Positions 8,475 to 17,359 are shown, counted from the first letter of the stretch. The stretch is DNA of 64,000 nt from Croceibacter atlanticus HTCC2559 (GCF_000196315.1 NC_014230.1:992001-1056000), one strand, 5' to 3'. The notes: generated by a model from the letters alone, not told the origin. A program made the numbers and translations.

Positions 8475-9486
8475 GTTCTATTTGCTGATTGCCTCTAGTA
8501 ATAAGATGCTTTCCTTCAGATTCTGGTTTCATATGGCCTATGATTGAAAAATTAGGGTTGCCTTTAATTTTTTCAAAATCTTTTTGGTCTACTGTAAATA
8601 AGAGTTCGTAATCTTCGCCACCACTTAATGCTATTGTTGTGCTATCTAAATTAAACTCCTCACAAACAGTTATCATGCTAGGGTCTAATGGTATCTTATC
8701 CTCAAATAAGTTAACACCAACGTTAGAGTGTTTGCATAAGTGTAAAGTTTCAGAAGACAAACCATCGCTTATATCTATCATAGATGTTGGCTTAACTTCT
8801 AACACATTTAAAAGTTCCTTGATGTCCTTGCGGGCTTCAGGTTTCATTTGTCGCTCTAACAAATAGGTATAAGGAGATAGGTCTGGTTGGTTATTAGGAT
8901 TTACCTTGAAAACTTCCTTTTCTCTTTCTAAAATTTGAAAGCCCATATAAGCTGCGCCTAAGTCGCCACTTACTACCAATAAATCATTTGGCTTGGCACC
9001 ACTTCTGTAAGTTACCTCTTCTTCTTTGGCGTGACCTACAGCAGTAACAGAAATTATTAATCCAGATGTTGAAGACGTAGTGTCTCCACCTACTAAATCT
9101 ACATCATAAATTTTACAAGCTAAGTGAATACCAGAATAAAGCTCTTCTAATGCTTCTAAAGGAAATCTGTTTGAAACTGCTATTGATACTGTAACCTGAG
9201 TAGCCTTAGCATTCATAGCATAAATATCCGATAAGTTTACCATTACTGCTTTATAGCCTAAATGCTTTAAAGGCATATAAGACAAGTCAAAATGTACACC
9301 TTCAATTAAGAAATCTGTAGACACTAGTGTTTGTTCACCGTTAAAATCTAAAACTGCAGCATCATCTCCAACACCTTTTTTAGAAGACGTGTTTTTTAAT
9401 TCAACATTGTCCATTAAGTGATCTATAAGTCCAAATTCTCCTAGTGAGGACAGGCTGGTTTTGCTAATATCTTTATTGTCAAACAT
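8434..9486 (-). CDS. thiL: Thiamine-monophosphate kinase
   Basis: Phosphorylates thiamine monophosphate to the active cofactor thiamine diphosphate. From ATG 9486 it has 350 residues. Family motifs: G-D-D-A-A-V-L in the N-terminal nucleotide region, V-G-G-D-T-T-S for Mg/ATP, and L-S-G-G-E-D-Y-E-L-L near the C-terminus. Further upstream starts exist (ATG 9492, GTG 9507), but GTG 9507 lies within a -7 promoter element, so transcription begins after it. M-F-D-N-K-D matches the compact N-terminus I expect for flavobacterial ThiL. No other thiamine gene is nearby. The last 41 bp overlap the convergent hydrolase gene. Confidence 0.92.
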   Translation of the reverse strand: MFDNKDISKTSLSSLGEFGLIDHLMDNVELKNTSSKKGVGDDAAVLDFNGEQTLVSTDFLIEGVHFDLSYMPLKHLGYKAVMVNLSDIYAMNAKATQVTVSIAVSNRFPLEALEELYSGIHLACKIYDVDLVGGDTTSSTSGLIISVTAVGHAKEEEVTYRSGAKPNDLLVVSGDLGAAYMGFQILEREKEVFKVNPNNQPDLSPYTYLLERQMKPEARKDIKELLNVLEVKPTSMIDISDGLSSETLHLCKHSNVGVNLFEDKIPLDPSMITVCEEFNLDSTTIALSGGEDYELLFTVDQKDFEKIKGNPNFSIIGHMKPESEGKHLITRGNQQIELTARGWNALQDEE

Positions 9487-9506
9487 TATCATATATTTAC
9501 GAGCCA

Positions 9507-9514
9507 CAAAATTA
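9507..9514 (-). promoter_or_regulatory. -7 element (TAATTTTG) upstream of thiL
   Basis: Reading the minus strand, TAATTTTG fits TAnnTTTG about 20 nt before the chosen thiL ATG. No clean -33 TTG at normal spacing is visible. The site also excludes the GTG start at 9507. Confidence 0.45.
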
Positions 9515-9534
9515 AAGTATTAAACCACAAAACC

Positions 9535-10944
9535 ATGAAGCACCTATTACTTTCTTTATTTTTTATTTCATGCCTCTCATTTTCACAAACACCTTGCGAA
9601 AATGGCTTTGCAGGAATATACCCTTGCAGCGGTTACGATTTAGTCTCTGAAATTAGCTTATCAACGCTTTCTGCAACTGCTAGTTTAGCAAATGATTCTT
9701 GGGGATGGACAGATCCAGATACTGGTAATGAATATGCAATTGTAGGCTTGAGTAACGGTACTGCTTTTATAGATATTTCAGATCCAGTAAATCCAGAACA
9801 CTTGGGCACGCTACCTACACAAACATTTAATAGTTCATGGAGAGATGTGAAAGTTTACAATAACCACGCATTTATTGTGAGCGAAGCTGCTAATCATGGA
9901 ATGCAGGTATTCGACTTAACCAAATTAAGAAATGTAAACATATCTACTTTTTTATTTGCAGACGCTGTGTATAGTGAGTTTGGGAATGCGCACAACATTG
10001 TTATAAATGAAGACTCTGGTTATGCTTATGCTGTAGGGACCAATACATTTAATGGCGGTCCTCACTTTATTAATATACAAGATCCTCAAAACCCTGTAGC
10101 AGCTGGTGGTTTCGCTATGGATGACTATAGTCACGATGCTCAAGTAGTAACATATAATGGGCCAGATACAGAGCACGTAGGGAAAGAGATACTTATTGGT
10201 AGTAATGCCAGTATTGTTTCCATAGTAGATATTTCAGATAAATCTAATCCGGTTTCTATCTCTACAACATCCTATGGTCAAGTAGGTTACACGCACCAAG
10301 GTTGGTTTACAGAAGATCAACGCTATTTTATACTTGGTGATGAGCTTGATGAAACAGAAGTTGGATTCAATACAAGAACAATAGTGTATGATTTAAACGA
10401 TTTAGATAATCCAGTTATTCACTTTGAATACTTTGGACCAACGTCTGCCATAGACCATAATGGTTATGTAAATGGGGATAATTTTTACCTTGCTAACTAC
10501 AGAGCTGGTGTAAGAGTTTTAGATGTCTCGAATATTGCAGCTGGCGAAATGACAGAGATTGGTTTTTTTGATACTTATTTGGCTAATGACAGTGCTAACT
10601 TTAATGGTGCTTGGAATGTTTATCCTTATTTTGAGAGCGGCAATATCTTAATAAGTGATATAGAACGTGGCTTTGTTTTAATAAAAAAGAGTGAGGAAGT
10701 ATTAAATGTTTCTGAAGTTGATAATGAGGAGACATTTAATATTTATCCTAACCCAACTACCAATTACTTAAAAATATCATCTAACAATGCATTAAGCTCA
10801 ATTGAAGTTTATAACGTTTTAGGAGAAATGGTGTTACAAGAAACAACAAGTTTAAAAGAATATACACTAAATGTAGAGCACCTGAGCCAAGGTGTGTATG
10901 TTCTTAATATAAATGGAAAAGCAACTAAATTTATAAAGAGCTAA
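9535..10944 (+). CDS. Choice-of-anchor-B/LVIVD-repeat propeller protein with T9SS type-A tail
   Basis: A 469-residue secreted protein. Residues 1-18 form a Sec signal peptide (ending S-F-S-Q). The body (about 20-385) is a beta-propeller-like domain of the choice-of-anchor B family, with phrases such as F-I-D-I-S-D-P-V-N-P and V-D-I-S-D-K-S-N-P marking LVIVD-like repeats. Conserved spots shared with the next two genes include D-S-W-G-W-T-D-P (54-61), W-R-D-V-K-V-Y-N-N-H-A-F and G-D-E-L-D-E. The last ~75 residues (I-Y-P-N-P-T-T-N onward, ending in a basic stretch) are a type-A sorting domain, so it should leave the cell through the type IX system. A terminator follows, separating it from the downstream operon. 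Ligand or enzymatic role is unknown. Confidence 0.85.
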   Translation: MKHLLLSLFFISCLSFSQTPCENGFAGIYPCSGYDLVSEISLSTLSATASLANDSWGWTDPDTGNEYAIVGLSNGTAFIDISDPVNPEHLGTLPTQTFNSSWRDVKVYNNHAFIVSEAANHGMQVFDLTKLRNVNISTFLFADAVYSEFGNAHNIVINEDSGYAYAVGTNTFNGGPHFINIQDPQNPVAAGGFAMDDYSHDAQVVTYNGPDTEHVGKEILIGSNASIVSIVDISDKSNPVSISTTSYGQVGYTHQGWFTEDQRYFILGDELDETEVGFNTRTIVYDLNDLDNPVIHFEYFGPTSAIDHNGYVNGDNFYLANYRAGVRVLDVSNIAAGEMTEIGFFDTYLANDSANFNGAWNVYPYFESGNILISDIERGFVLIKKSEEVLNVSEVDNEETFNIYPNPTTNYLKISSNNALSSIEVYNVLGEMVLQETTSLKEYTLNVEHLSQGVYVLNINGKATKFIKS

Positions 10945-11011
10945 TATTAAAATTACAATGCACGCACTGTAAAATTCGATTAACTGAGTTTTTTATCGAC
11001 AATACTAAGTG

Positions 11012-11036
11012 AAGCCGCTATCTGCGGCTTTTTTTT
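11012..11036 (+). terminator. Rho-independent terminator after the first propeller gene
   Basis: AAGCCGC (11012-11018) pairs with GCGGCTT (11024-11030) around a five-base loop and is followed by a run of eight T residues. Confidence 0.85.
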
Positions 11037-11118
11037 ATGCCTTAATTAACAGCGATTTATATCGTAAAACTATCTCTTGAGTTAAATTGCAAGGTGATAA
11101 TTGAAAATCTTAATTCCC

Positions 11119-12624
11119 ATGAAAAAATCTCTACTTTTTATTGCCTTATTAACTATTTGTAACCTGAATGCTCAACTATTTGAATGTATTGGTGATGAAA
11201 CTGCTGGTATAGGAACAGCAGGACCTTATTTATGTAATGGTTATGATCTTATGGCACAAATTACCTTAACAGAATTTGATGCTGCTTTAGACTTAGGTCC
11301 AGCAACACCACCATCAACAGGTAGTGATTCTTGGGGATGGACAGATCCAGCTTCTGGAAGAGAATTTGCAATAATGTCATTTACTGAAGGCTTTGCCTTT
11401 GTTGAGATTACAGATCCAGAGAATCCAGTAATAACAGCTTCTGTTCCAATTACATCTACAGACGTACAAAGACTTTGGAGAGATGTAAAAGTATACAACA
11501 ATCATGCATTCATGGTTGGAGAAGATGCAGATCAAGGTATGAAGGTGTTTAACCTTAATAGATTACTTACGGTTACTAATCCACCAGAAATTTTTGAACC
11601 AGATACATTTTTTCAAGGGTTTGGTAGTGCTCACAACATAGCGATAAATGAAGATTCTGGATATGCTTACCCTATAGGCGCAAGAGAATTTGGAGGTAGT
11701 GGCCAAGTCAATGGTGGCGGCCCAATCTTTATAAACATTCAAGACCCAGTAAATCCAGTTATTGAAGGCGGTTACGATTCAACAGACGATATGGTAAACT
11801 CCTATACTCACGATGCACAGGTTGTAATATATGATGGTCCAGATACAGATTATACAGGACAAGAAATTTATATGGGAGCTAATGAGTCTACAATGATAAT
11901 TGCAGATATTACAGACAAGTCCAATCCGCAATATATTAGTGATATTTCATATGCGTCTGCAACTTACACACATCAAGGTTGGTTTAGTAAAGACAAGCGT
12001 TATTTTTTAATGGGTGATGAGTTAGATGAAATTATGAATGGTTTGCCAACTCGAATAGCAGTTTATAATGTAGAAGATTTAGACAATCCTTTTGTGCATT
12101 TTATTTGGGAAGGTCCAACTACCGCTACAGATCATAATATGTATATTATAGATGATACCCTATACTTAGCAAATTATGCAGCAGGTATGCGTGTTCTGGA
12201 TATAAGTGATATTGACAATATGAATTTTGTTGAAATCGGCTTTTTTGATACGTTGCCAGGTAATGATGTAGCTGGAACAGCTTCAGCTTGGAATGTATAT
12301 CCTTATTTCCCAAGCGGGAATTTAATTATTAGTGATGTAGCTGAAGGATTATTCATAGTTAAAAAAACAGAAAATCTTTCCGTAGAAGATATAAATAAAA
12401 CAAATGTTACCATGTTCCCCAACCCTGCAAAAAACACTACAAATATAACTGTAGATGGTAATGTAATACAATCTATTAAAGTTTCAGACGTTCTTGGTAA
12501 AGAGATTTTTATGGTCTCTTCATTAAATAGTGATACTTTTACGCTTAATACAAGTAATTTTCAAACTGGCGTATATCTTATAACTATTAATGATAACGTC
12601 ACAAAGAAACTAATAATAGAATAA
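11119..12624 (+). CDS. Choice-of-anchor-B/LVIVD-repeat propeller protein with T9SS type-A tail (second copy)
   Basis: From the ATG at 11119 the product has 501 residues and begins with a signal peptide (M-K-K-S-L-L-F-I, ending C-N-L-N-A-Q). An in-frame TTG 18 bp upstream was rejected because it would place six residues before the signal. The body repeats the architecture of the preceding gene, including D-S-W-G-W-T-D-P, L-W-R-D-V-K-V-Y-N-N-H-A-F and G-D-E-L-D-E, but with longer loops. The C-terminus (M-F-P-N-P-A-K-N onward) is a T9SS type-A sorting domain. It is the first gene of a tight run of five (gaps 0, 2, 8 and 7 bp) that ends with the di-heme protein at 17213. Function unknown; probably surface-exposed or released. 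Confidence 0.85.
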   Translation: MKKSLLFIALLTICNLNAQLFECIGDETAGIGTAGPYLCNGYDLMAQITLTEFDAALDLGPATPPSTGSDSWGWTDPASGREFAIMSFTEGFAFVEITDPENPVITASVPITSTDVQRLWRDVKVYNNHAFMVGEDADQGMKVFNLNRLLTVTNPPEIFEPDTFFQGFGSAHNIAINEDSGYAYPIGAREFGGSGQVNGGGPIFINIQDPVNPVIEGGYDSTDDMVNSYTHDAQVVIYDGPDTDYTGQEIYMGANESTMIIADITDKSNPQYISDISYASATYTHQGWFSKDKRYFLMGDELDEIMNGLPTRIAVYNVEDLDNPFVHFIWEGPTTATDHNMYIIDDTLYLANYAAGMRVLDISDIDNMNFVEIGFFDTLPGNDVAGTASAWNVYPYFPSGNLIISDVAEGLFIVKKTENLSVEDINKTNVTMFPNPAKNTTNITVDGNVIQSIKVSDVLGKEIFMVSSLNSDTFTLNTSNFQTGVYLITINDNVTKKLIIE

Positions 12625-13899
12625 ATGAAAATAAAACACATTACCTGCTTAATTGTACTTTTTACATTTTTAATAACCCCATTTTCTTGTAGTGATGATG
12701 ATGGAGTGCCTGTTACAGAAACTCCTACAGAAGAAGATCCTGGAGATGATGGCGGTGATGATGGTGGAGACAATGGCGGTAATGAAAATGCTGTTACTCC
12801 TTGCGAAGATGGCACTGCAGCAGGATATCCTTGTAATGGGATAGACCTTTTAGCAAATGTATCTTTACTTGAGATGAATGCAAATGATGGTAATGATTCT
12901 TGGGGATGGACAGATCCAGACTCAGGAAACGAGTATGCATTAATGGGATTAAATAATGGTACTGCTTTCTTAGATATTACAGACCCTTTAAACCCTGTGT
13001 ATTTAGGGAAACTACCAACCCATACTACATCAAGTATATGGAGAGATGTAAAGACCTATAACAATCATGCATTTATTGTTAGTGAAGCTAATGGTCATGG
13101 AATGCAAGTGTTTGATTTAACAAGATTAAGAAATGTACAAAATCCTCCAGTACAGTTTACAGAAGATGCACATTATGATGGTTTTGGCGATGCTCATAAT
13201 ATTGTAATTAACGAGGATACTGGTTATGCTTACGCAGTAGGAACACAATTGTTTAATGGAGGTCCACACTTTATTAATATTCAAAACCCACTTAACCCAA
13301 TTGGTGAAGGCGGCTTTGCTATGGATGATTATAGTCACGATGCTCAAGTTGTAACTTATACAGGTCCAGATACAGAACACTTAGGTAAAGAAATTTTAAT
13401 AGGAAGTAATGAAACTATAATTTCAATAGTAGATATTACAGATAAATCTAACCCAATAGGATTGTCTACTATTTCTTATGAGCAAAGAGCATACACGCAC
13501 CAAGGTTGGTTTACAGAAGATCAAAGTCATTTCATTTTAGGAGATGAGCTAGATGAGGCGCAAATAGGCTTTAATACAAGAACAATAATTTTCGACTTTA
13601 GTGATTTAGATAACCCACAATTTAAATTTGAATATTACGGTCCAGAAGCTGCAATAGATCATAATGGTTATGTAAAAGGAAATGAGTTTTACCTAGCTAA
13701 TTATACAGCAGGTTTAAGAATTATAGATGTATCTTCAGTAGCATCTTCACAAATGCAAGAAACAGCTTATTTTGATACATATCCATCTTCAAATTCTGCA
13801 AACTTTAATGGCGTTTGGAATGTGTACCCTTATTTTTCAAGTGGTACAATACTTGTAAGTGATATAGATAGAGGTTTATTCCTCTTAAAGAAACAATAA
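12625..13899 (+). CDS. Choice-of-anchor-B propeller lipoprotein (third copy)
   Basis: The ATG abuts the stop of the preceding gene, so the two are translationally linked. The 424-residue product has a lipoprotein signal ending F-S-C (Cys22), followed by acidic residues (S-D-D-D-G) and a D/G-rich linker of about 35 residues. The propeller domain resembles the copy at 9535-10944 more than the copy next to it (for example the shared H-D-A-Q-V-V-T-Y and T-H-Q-G-W-F-T-E-D-Q). There is no T9SS tail: the chain ends at the propeller, so anchoring is by lipid instead. Acidic residues just after the lipidated cysteine resemble surface-export signals described for Bacteroidota lipoproteins, so cell-surface display is a fair inference. 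Confidence 0.84.
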   Translation: MKIKHITCLIVLFTFLITPFSCSDDDGVPVTETPTEEDPGDDGGDDGGDNGGNENAVTPCEDGTAAGYPCNGIDLLANVSLLEMNANDGNDSWGWTDPDSGNEYALMGLNNGTAFLDITDPLNPVYLGKLPTHTTSSIWRDVKTYNNHAFIVSEANGHGMQVFDLTRLRNVQNPPVQFTEDAHYDGFGDAHNIVINEDTGYAYAVGTQLFNGGPHFINIQNPLNPIGEGGFAMDDYSHDAQVVTYTGPDTEHLGKEILIGSNETIISIVDITDKSNPIGLSTISYEQRAYTHQGWFTEDQSHFILGDELDEAQIGFNTRTIIFDFSDLDNPQFKFEYYGPEAAIDHNGYVKGNEFYLANYTAGLRIIDVSSVASSQMQETAYFDTYPSSNSANFNGVWNVYPYFSSGTILVSDIDRGLFLLKKQ

Positions 13900-13901
13900 C
13901 A

Positions 13902-15347
13902 ATGAATTTTATAATTACCCCAAACCGTTTTTTAGGCGCAATATTATCTGCACTAATAATAGCAATTAGCTTTTCGTGCTCTCAAGATGATAATGTAAAT
14001 GTAAACAGCAATCCAGATGTTCCAGGCGAACCAGTAGAACCCGTAGAGGAAGTACCTGAATTTGCCGGAGAGCTAGATGTTGTAATGACTTATGGTGGGA
14101 GTAATCAAGATGAAGCAAAAGCTGTAGTTGAAACGCCAGACGGAAATTTTGTAATAGTAGGGACAACAAGAAGTACAGATGGTGACATTGTAGATAAAGA
14201 AGCACCAAATTTTGATGTTTGGTTATTTAAAGTAAACCCACAAGGAACCATATTGTGGTCTAAAACCTATGGAGGTACAAATGATGAATTTGGTGAAGAT
14301 GTTATAGTTACAAATGATGGCGGTCTAGCTGTTATAGGCTATAATTCGAGTTCAGACGGAGACACCTCTTCAAATGCTGGTTTTTTTGACCATTGGTTAT
14401 TAAAATTAGATGCTTCAGGAAATTTAGAATGGCAACAAAGCTATGGTTATGAAGGTCAAGACCAAGCATTTTCATTACTTCAAACAGATGATGGCGGCTT
14501 TTTCTTTGGTGGCTATTTTGATGTTTCTGCGAGTAATGGTAATGGTAATGATGGTTTTACGGCAACAAGCCAACAAGAGTCTTCAAACAACTTTACCAAT
14601 AGTGCAGCATTGCATGGTGTTGGAGAATTTTGGGGCACCAAGGTAGATGCTTCTGGGACACTTCAGTTTAGAAGATATTTTGGGGGTTCAAGCAACGATA
14701 GGTGTTATGGAGTAATTGATACTGCAGATGGTGGCTATTTAATGGCTGGCGCTTCAGAAAGTACAGATTTTGATATTTCAAACAATAAAGGGAGTTATGA
14801 CTTTTGGGTAGTTAAAGTTAATGCAGATAGAGAGCTAGAATGGCAACGTTCTTATGGAGGCTCTGAGATTGATATGGGCTTTGGCTTTACAGAAACTTTA
14901 GACGGAAATTACTTAATAACTGGAGATACAAGAAGTAGTGATCAAGACGTGTCTAACCTAAAAGGAAATGCAGACTTTTGGGCCGTAAAAATTAATGGCT
15001 CTGGAGATATAATTTGGGAAAACACATTTGGCGGAACTCAATTTGATGCTGCTAGAACAGTTGTGCAAATGTCTGATGGTCGCTTAGCTATTGCAGGCAG
15101 CTCAAGAAGTAATGATATAGATGTTGCAACAAATAATGGTCAAAACGACTGTTGGATAGCAATTGTAAGTTCTTCAGGAAATATCGACCAAACTTTTAGC
15201 GTTGGTGGTAGTGATTTAGACTTTTTATATGATATTTACCAGACCCAAAATAATGAACTTATAGCAGTGGGTTCTTCTTCAAGTAATGACCAAGATATTG
15301 TTCCAAACAGAGGAAGTTCAGACGTTGTTTTTATAAAAATCAATTAA
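13902..15347 (+). CDS. Lipoprotein with seven ~58-residue repeats, predicted seven-bladed propeller
   Basis: A 481-residue lipoprotein: the signal ends S-F-S-C (Cys26), followed by Q-D-D and a P/E/V-rich linker. From about residue 65 to the end there are seven units, each starting with a (Y/F/V)-G-G- or Y-G-Y-type turn, then D-G-(N/G)-(F/Y/L)-(x)-(I/V)-x-G and a closing W-x-x-K-(V/I)-(N/D) strand. Unit 3 carries a ~30-residue insertion rich in N, G and S. Seven units with internal strands predict a closed seven-bladed beta-propeller. The family is common in Bacteroidota surface proteins, but I do not recognise a named function. It lies 2 bp after the propeller lipoprotein and 8 bp before the MbnP-like gene, so all are probably made together. 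Confidence 0.82.
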   Translation: MNFIITPNRFLGAILSALIIAISFSCSQDDNVNVNSNPDVPGEPVEPVEEVPEFAGELDVVMTYGGSNQDEAKAVVETPDGNFVIVGTTRSTDGDIVDKEAPNFDVWLFKVNPQGTILWSKTYGGTNDEFGEDVIVTNDGGLAVIGYNSSSDGDTSSNAGFFDHWLLKLDASGNLEWQQSYGYEGQDQAFSLLQTDDGGFFFGGYFDVSASNGNGNDGFTATSQQESSNNFTNSAALHGVGEFWGTKVDASGTLQFRRYFGGSSNDRCYGVIDTADGGYLMAGASESTDFDISNNKGSYDFWVVKVNADRELEWQRSYGGSEIDMGFGFTETLDGNYLITGDTRSSDQDVSNLKGNADFWAVKINGSGDIIWENTFGGTQFDAARTVVQMSDGRLAIAGSSRSNDIDVATNNGQNDCWIAIVSSSGNIDQTFSVGGSDLDFLYDIYQTQNNELIAVGSSSSNDQDIVPNRGSSDVVFIKIN

Positions 15348-15355
15348 ATTTCAGA

Positions 15356-16126
15356 ATGAAAAAATTAAGTATTCTTGCAATAATTGCTCTGCTTTTTGCC
15401 TCTTGTAATACAGATGAAGATGCAAATAGAAACTCAGAATTAGGGAATCCTACTTTTGGAAACGTAACTTTTACATTTGCAAATGAAGTAGATGGTGAGC
15501 CTCTACAATTAGGGTCTACAACCTATGTAAATTCTAACAATGAAACGTATTCTGTCTCAGATTTAAAATACATAATTAGCAATATTGTTTTAATAAATGA
15601 TAATGGCTTAGACTATGTGGTACCTGAAGAAGACAGTTATTTTATTATAGATCAGCAACTGTCTAGCTCTTTAACCATAACCTTGCAAGATGTACCGTCT
15701 AGAGACTATTCTGGCATTTCATTTGGGTTTGGTGTAGATCAATTTAAATACCCATTAAATGGTGTAATGAATTTTGTGCCAAGAGCAGATGAGGCAGGAA
15801 TGCTTTGGAGCTGGTCTGCAGGATACCGTTTCTTAAAGTTTGAAGGCGATTATACTACTGAAGAAAATGCAGAGCCTACACCGTTTATTGTACACGTAGG
15901 AAGTCACGGTAGCACGTTAGACAACTATCAGGAAATTATAATGCCGCTTTCTAACTTTACTGTAAGAGATTCTGAAACGTCTGCATTTGGAATAAAAGCA
16001 GACATCAGTAATATTTTTGATGGTAATAACAATTACTATTTCGAAACTAATAATGAAGTAACTATTGATCCCGTAAATGCTCCAATCATATCAGATAATA
16101 TGAAAACAGTATTTACAATAAACTAA
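15356..16126 (+). CDS. MbnP-like copper-binding lipoprotein
   Basis: A 256-residue protein with a lipoprotein signal ending F-A-S-C (Cys17). It shows the MbnP-family pattern: an N-terminal strand segment (N-V-T-F-T-F-A-N-E-V-D-G), the Y-S-V-S-D-L-K-Y-I-I-S-N patch, the central G-M-L-W-S-W-S-A-G-Y-R-F motif (Trp151, Trp153) and F-I-V-H-V-G-S-H (His180, His184). In characterised MbnP a conserved tryptophan is oxidised to kynurenine by the di-heme partner MbnH, and this creates a tight copper site. The next gene encodes exactly such a di-heme protein 7 bp downstream, which strongly supports the call. Which tryptophan would be modified, and whether His180/His184 bind copper, is inference. Methanobactin genes are absent. 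Confidence 0.82.
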   Translation: MKKLSILAIIALLFASCNTDEDANRNSELGNPTFGNVTFTFANEVDGEPLQLGSTTYVNSNNETYSVSDLKYIISNIVLINDNGLDYVVPEEDSYFIIDQQLSSSLTITLQDVPSRDYSGISFGFGVDQFKYPLNGVMNFVPRADEAGMLWSWSAGYRFLKFEGDYTTEENAEPTPFIVHVGSHGSTLDNYQEIIMPLSNFTVRDSETSAFGIKADISNIFDGNNNYYFETNNEVTIDPVNAPIISDNMKTVFTIN

Positions 16127-16133
16127 TACATAT

Positions 16134-17213
16134 TTGAAGAATTTCTGGTTCATAAGCATTTTTGCACTCTGTTTAGCGTGCAGTTCAGATTCAAGTGGTG
16201 AAGAAACAATTACTGAAACACCACAGGATGACGAATATATTCCTGTACCAGATTCTAATTTAAATTTTCAGGTACCATCTAATTTTCCAGATGCTACTTA
16301 TGATATAAGTAACAATCAACCTACTCAAAATGGTTTTGAGTTAGGGAAAAAGTTATTTTATGACGGAAAATTAGCCTCAGATAATGTTGTGTCTTGTGGG
16401 TTTTGCCATATTCAAGATTTTGCATTTACACACCACACACATATTGTAAGTCATGGTGTAGATGGAGCTTTAGGCACAAGAAACGCACAACCTTTATTCA
16501 ATTTAGCGTTCTTAGATGAGTTTACTTGGGATGGTGCAGCACAACATTTAGACACACAACCTATTATACCAATCACTACAGATGTAGAGATGAACTCAAG
16601 CTTTAATGAGATAATCTCAAAATTAAGTGAAGACCAAACCTATCAAAACATGTTTAAAGATGCGTTTGATAATGGTGAAATTAGCTCGGAAAACATTTTA
16701 AAGGCATTATCTCAGTTTATGGTTATGATGGTATCTTCAAATTCAAAATACGATCAAGTTGTAAGAAATGAAGGTTCAGTCTTTACAGAAGCAGAAGAAG
16801 CAGGCTTGGCTATATTCGAACAAAAATGTGCCTCTTGCCATGCAGGTCCGCTATTTACAGACCAATCTTTTAGAAATAATGGATTGCCTATTGATGCGCA
16901 ATATAATGACATAGGAAGAAAACGTGTAACAGGACTAGATGAAGACCTGCGTAAGTTTAGAGTTCCTACATTAAGAAATATAGAGGTTACCTTTCCGTAT
17001 ATGCACGACGGCAGGTTTCAAACCCTTACAGATGTGCTAGACCATTATTCAGATGGTGTTCAGGAAGATGTTACATTAGACCCAGTTTTTGTTCAGGAAA
17101 ATGGTTCTAGAGGAATTCCACTTTCAAATTTAGAAAAAGATCAATTGGTGGCTTTTTTAAAAACACTTACAGATAACAGTTTTATCTTTGATGATCGCTT
17201 TTCAGAATTTTAA
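16134..17213 (+). CDS. MbnH/MauG-like di-heme lipoprotein
   Basis: A 359-residue protein that starts with TTG at 16134. No ATG lies near, and this start yields a textbook lipoprotein signal ending C-L-A-C (Cys16), so it is well supported. The two heme-binding motifs are C-G-F-C-H (88-92) and C-A-S-C-H (232-236). The family uses paired hemes to reach a high-valent state that oxidises a tryptophan in a partner protein (MauG, MbnH) or reduces peroxide. Its place directly after the MbnP-like gene argues for the MbnH role. The C-terminal segment P-Y-M-H-D-G-R-F carries a family-conserved M-H-D-G. It is the last gene of the propeller/MbnP operon. Confidence 0.86.
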   Translation: MKNFWFISIFALCLACSSDSSGEETITETPQDDEYIPVPDSNLNFQVPSNFPDATYDISNNQPTQNGFELGKKLFYDGKLASDNVVSCGFCHIQDFAFTHHTHIVSHGVDGALGTRNAQPLFNLAFLDEFTWDGAAQHLDTQPIIPITTDVEMNSSFNEIISKLSEDQTYQNMFKDAFDNGEISSENILKALSQFMVMMVSSNSKYDQVVRNEGSVFTEAEEAGLAIFEQKCASCHAGPLFTDQSFRNNGLPIDAQYNDIGRKRVTGLDEDLRKFRVPTLRNIEVTFPYMHDGRFQTLTDVLDHYSDGVQEDVTLDPVFVQENGSRGIPLSNLEKDQLVAFLKTLTDNSFIFDDRFSEF

Positions 17214-17334
17214 TTCTTTTTAAACATAGCGTGTAAGAATCCCATATTATAAGGGACAAACACACTATAAGTTTTTTCAATAACTACATTACATTAACGC
17301 AGAGACTAATTATGGTAAAACAAGCCATTTTCAG

Positions 17335-17342
17335 TATATTTG
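17335..17342 (+). promoter_or_regulatory. -7 element (TATATTTG) of the suf operon
   Basis: TATATTTG fits TAnnTTTG and sits 17 bp before the sufA ATG at 17360, predicting a very short leader. No clear -33 TTG at standard spacing. The gap 17214-17334 shows only a weak inverted repeat and no clear terminator. Confidence 0.5.
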
Positions 17343-17359
17343 CACATATTTTCAAAACG

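Noticed and set aside
17214-17334. Inverted repeat around CCC...GGG as a terminator after the di-heme gene
   Set aside because: The stem is short and interrupted, and the T-run is not adjacent; I cannot support it.
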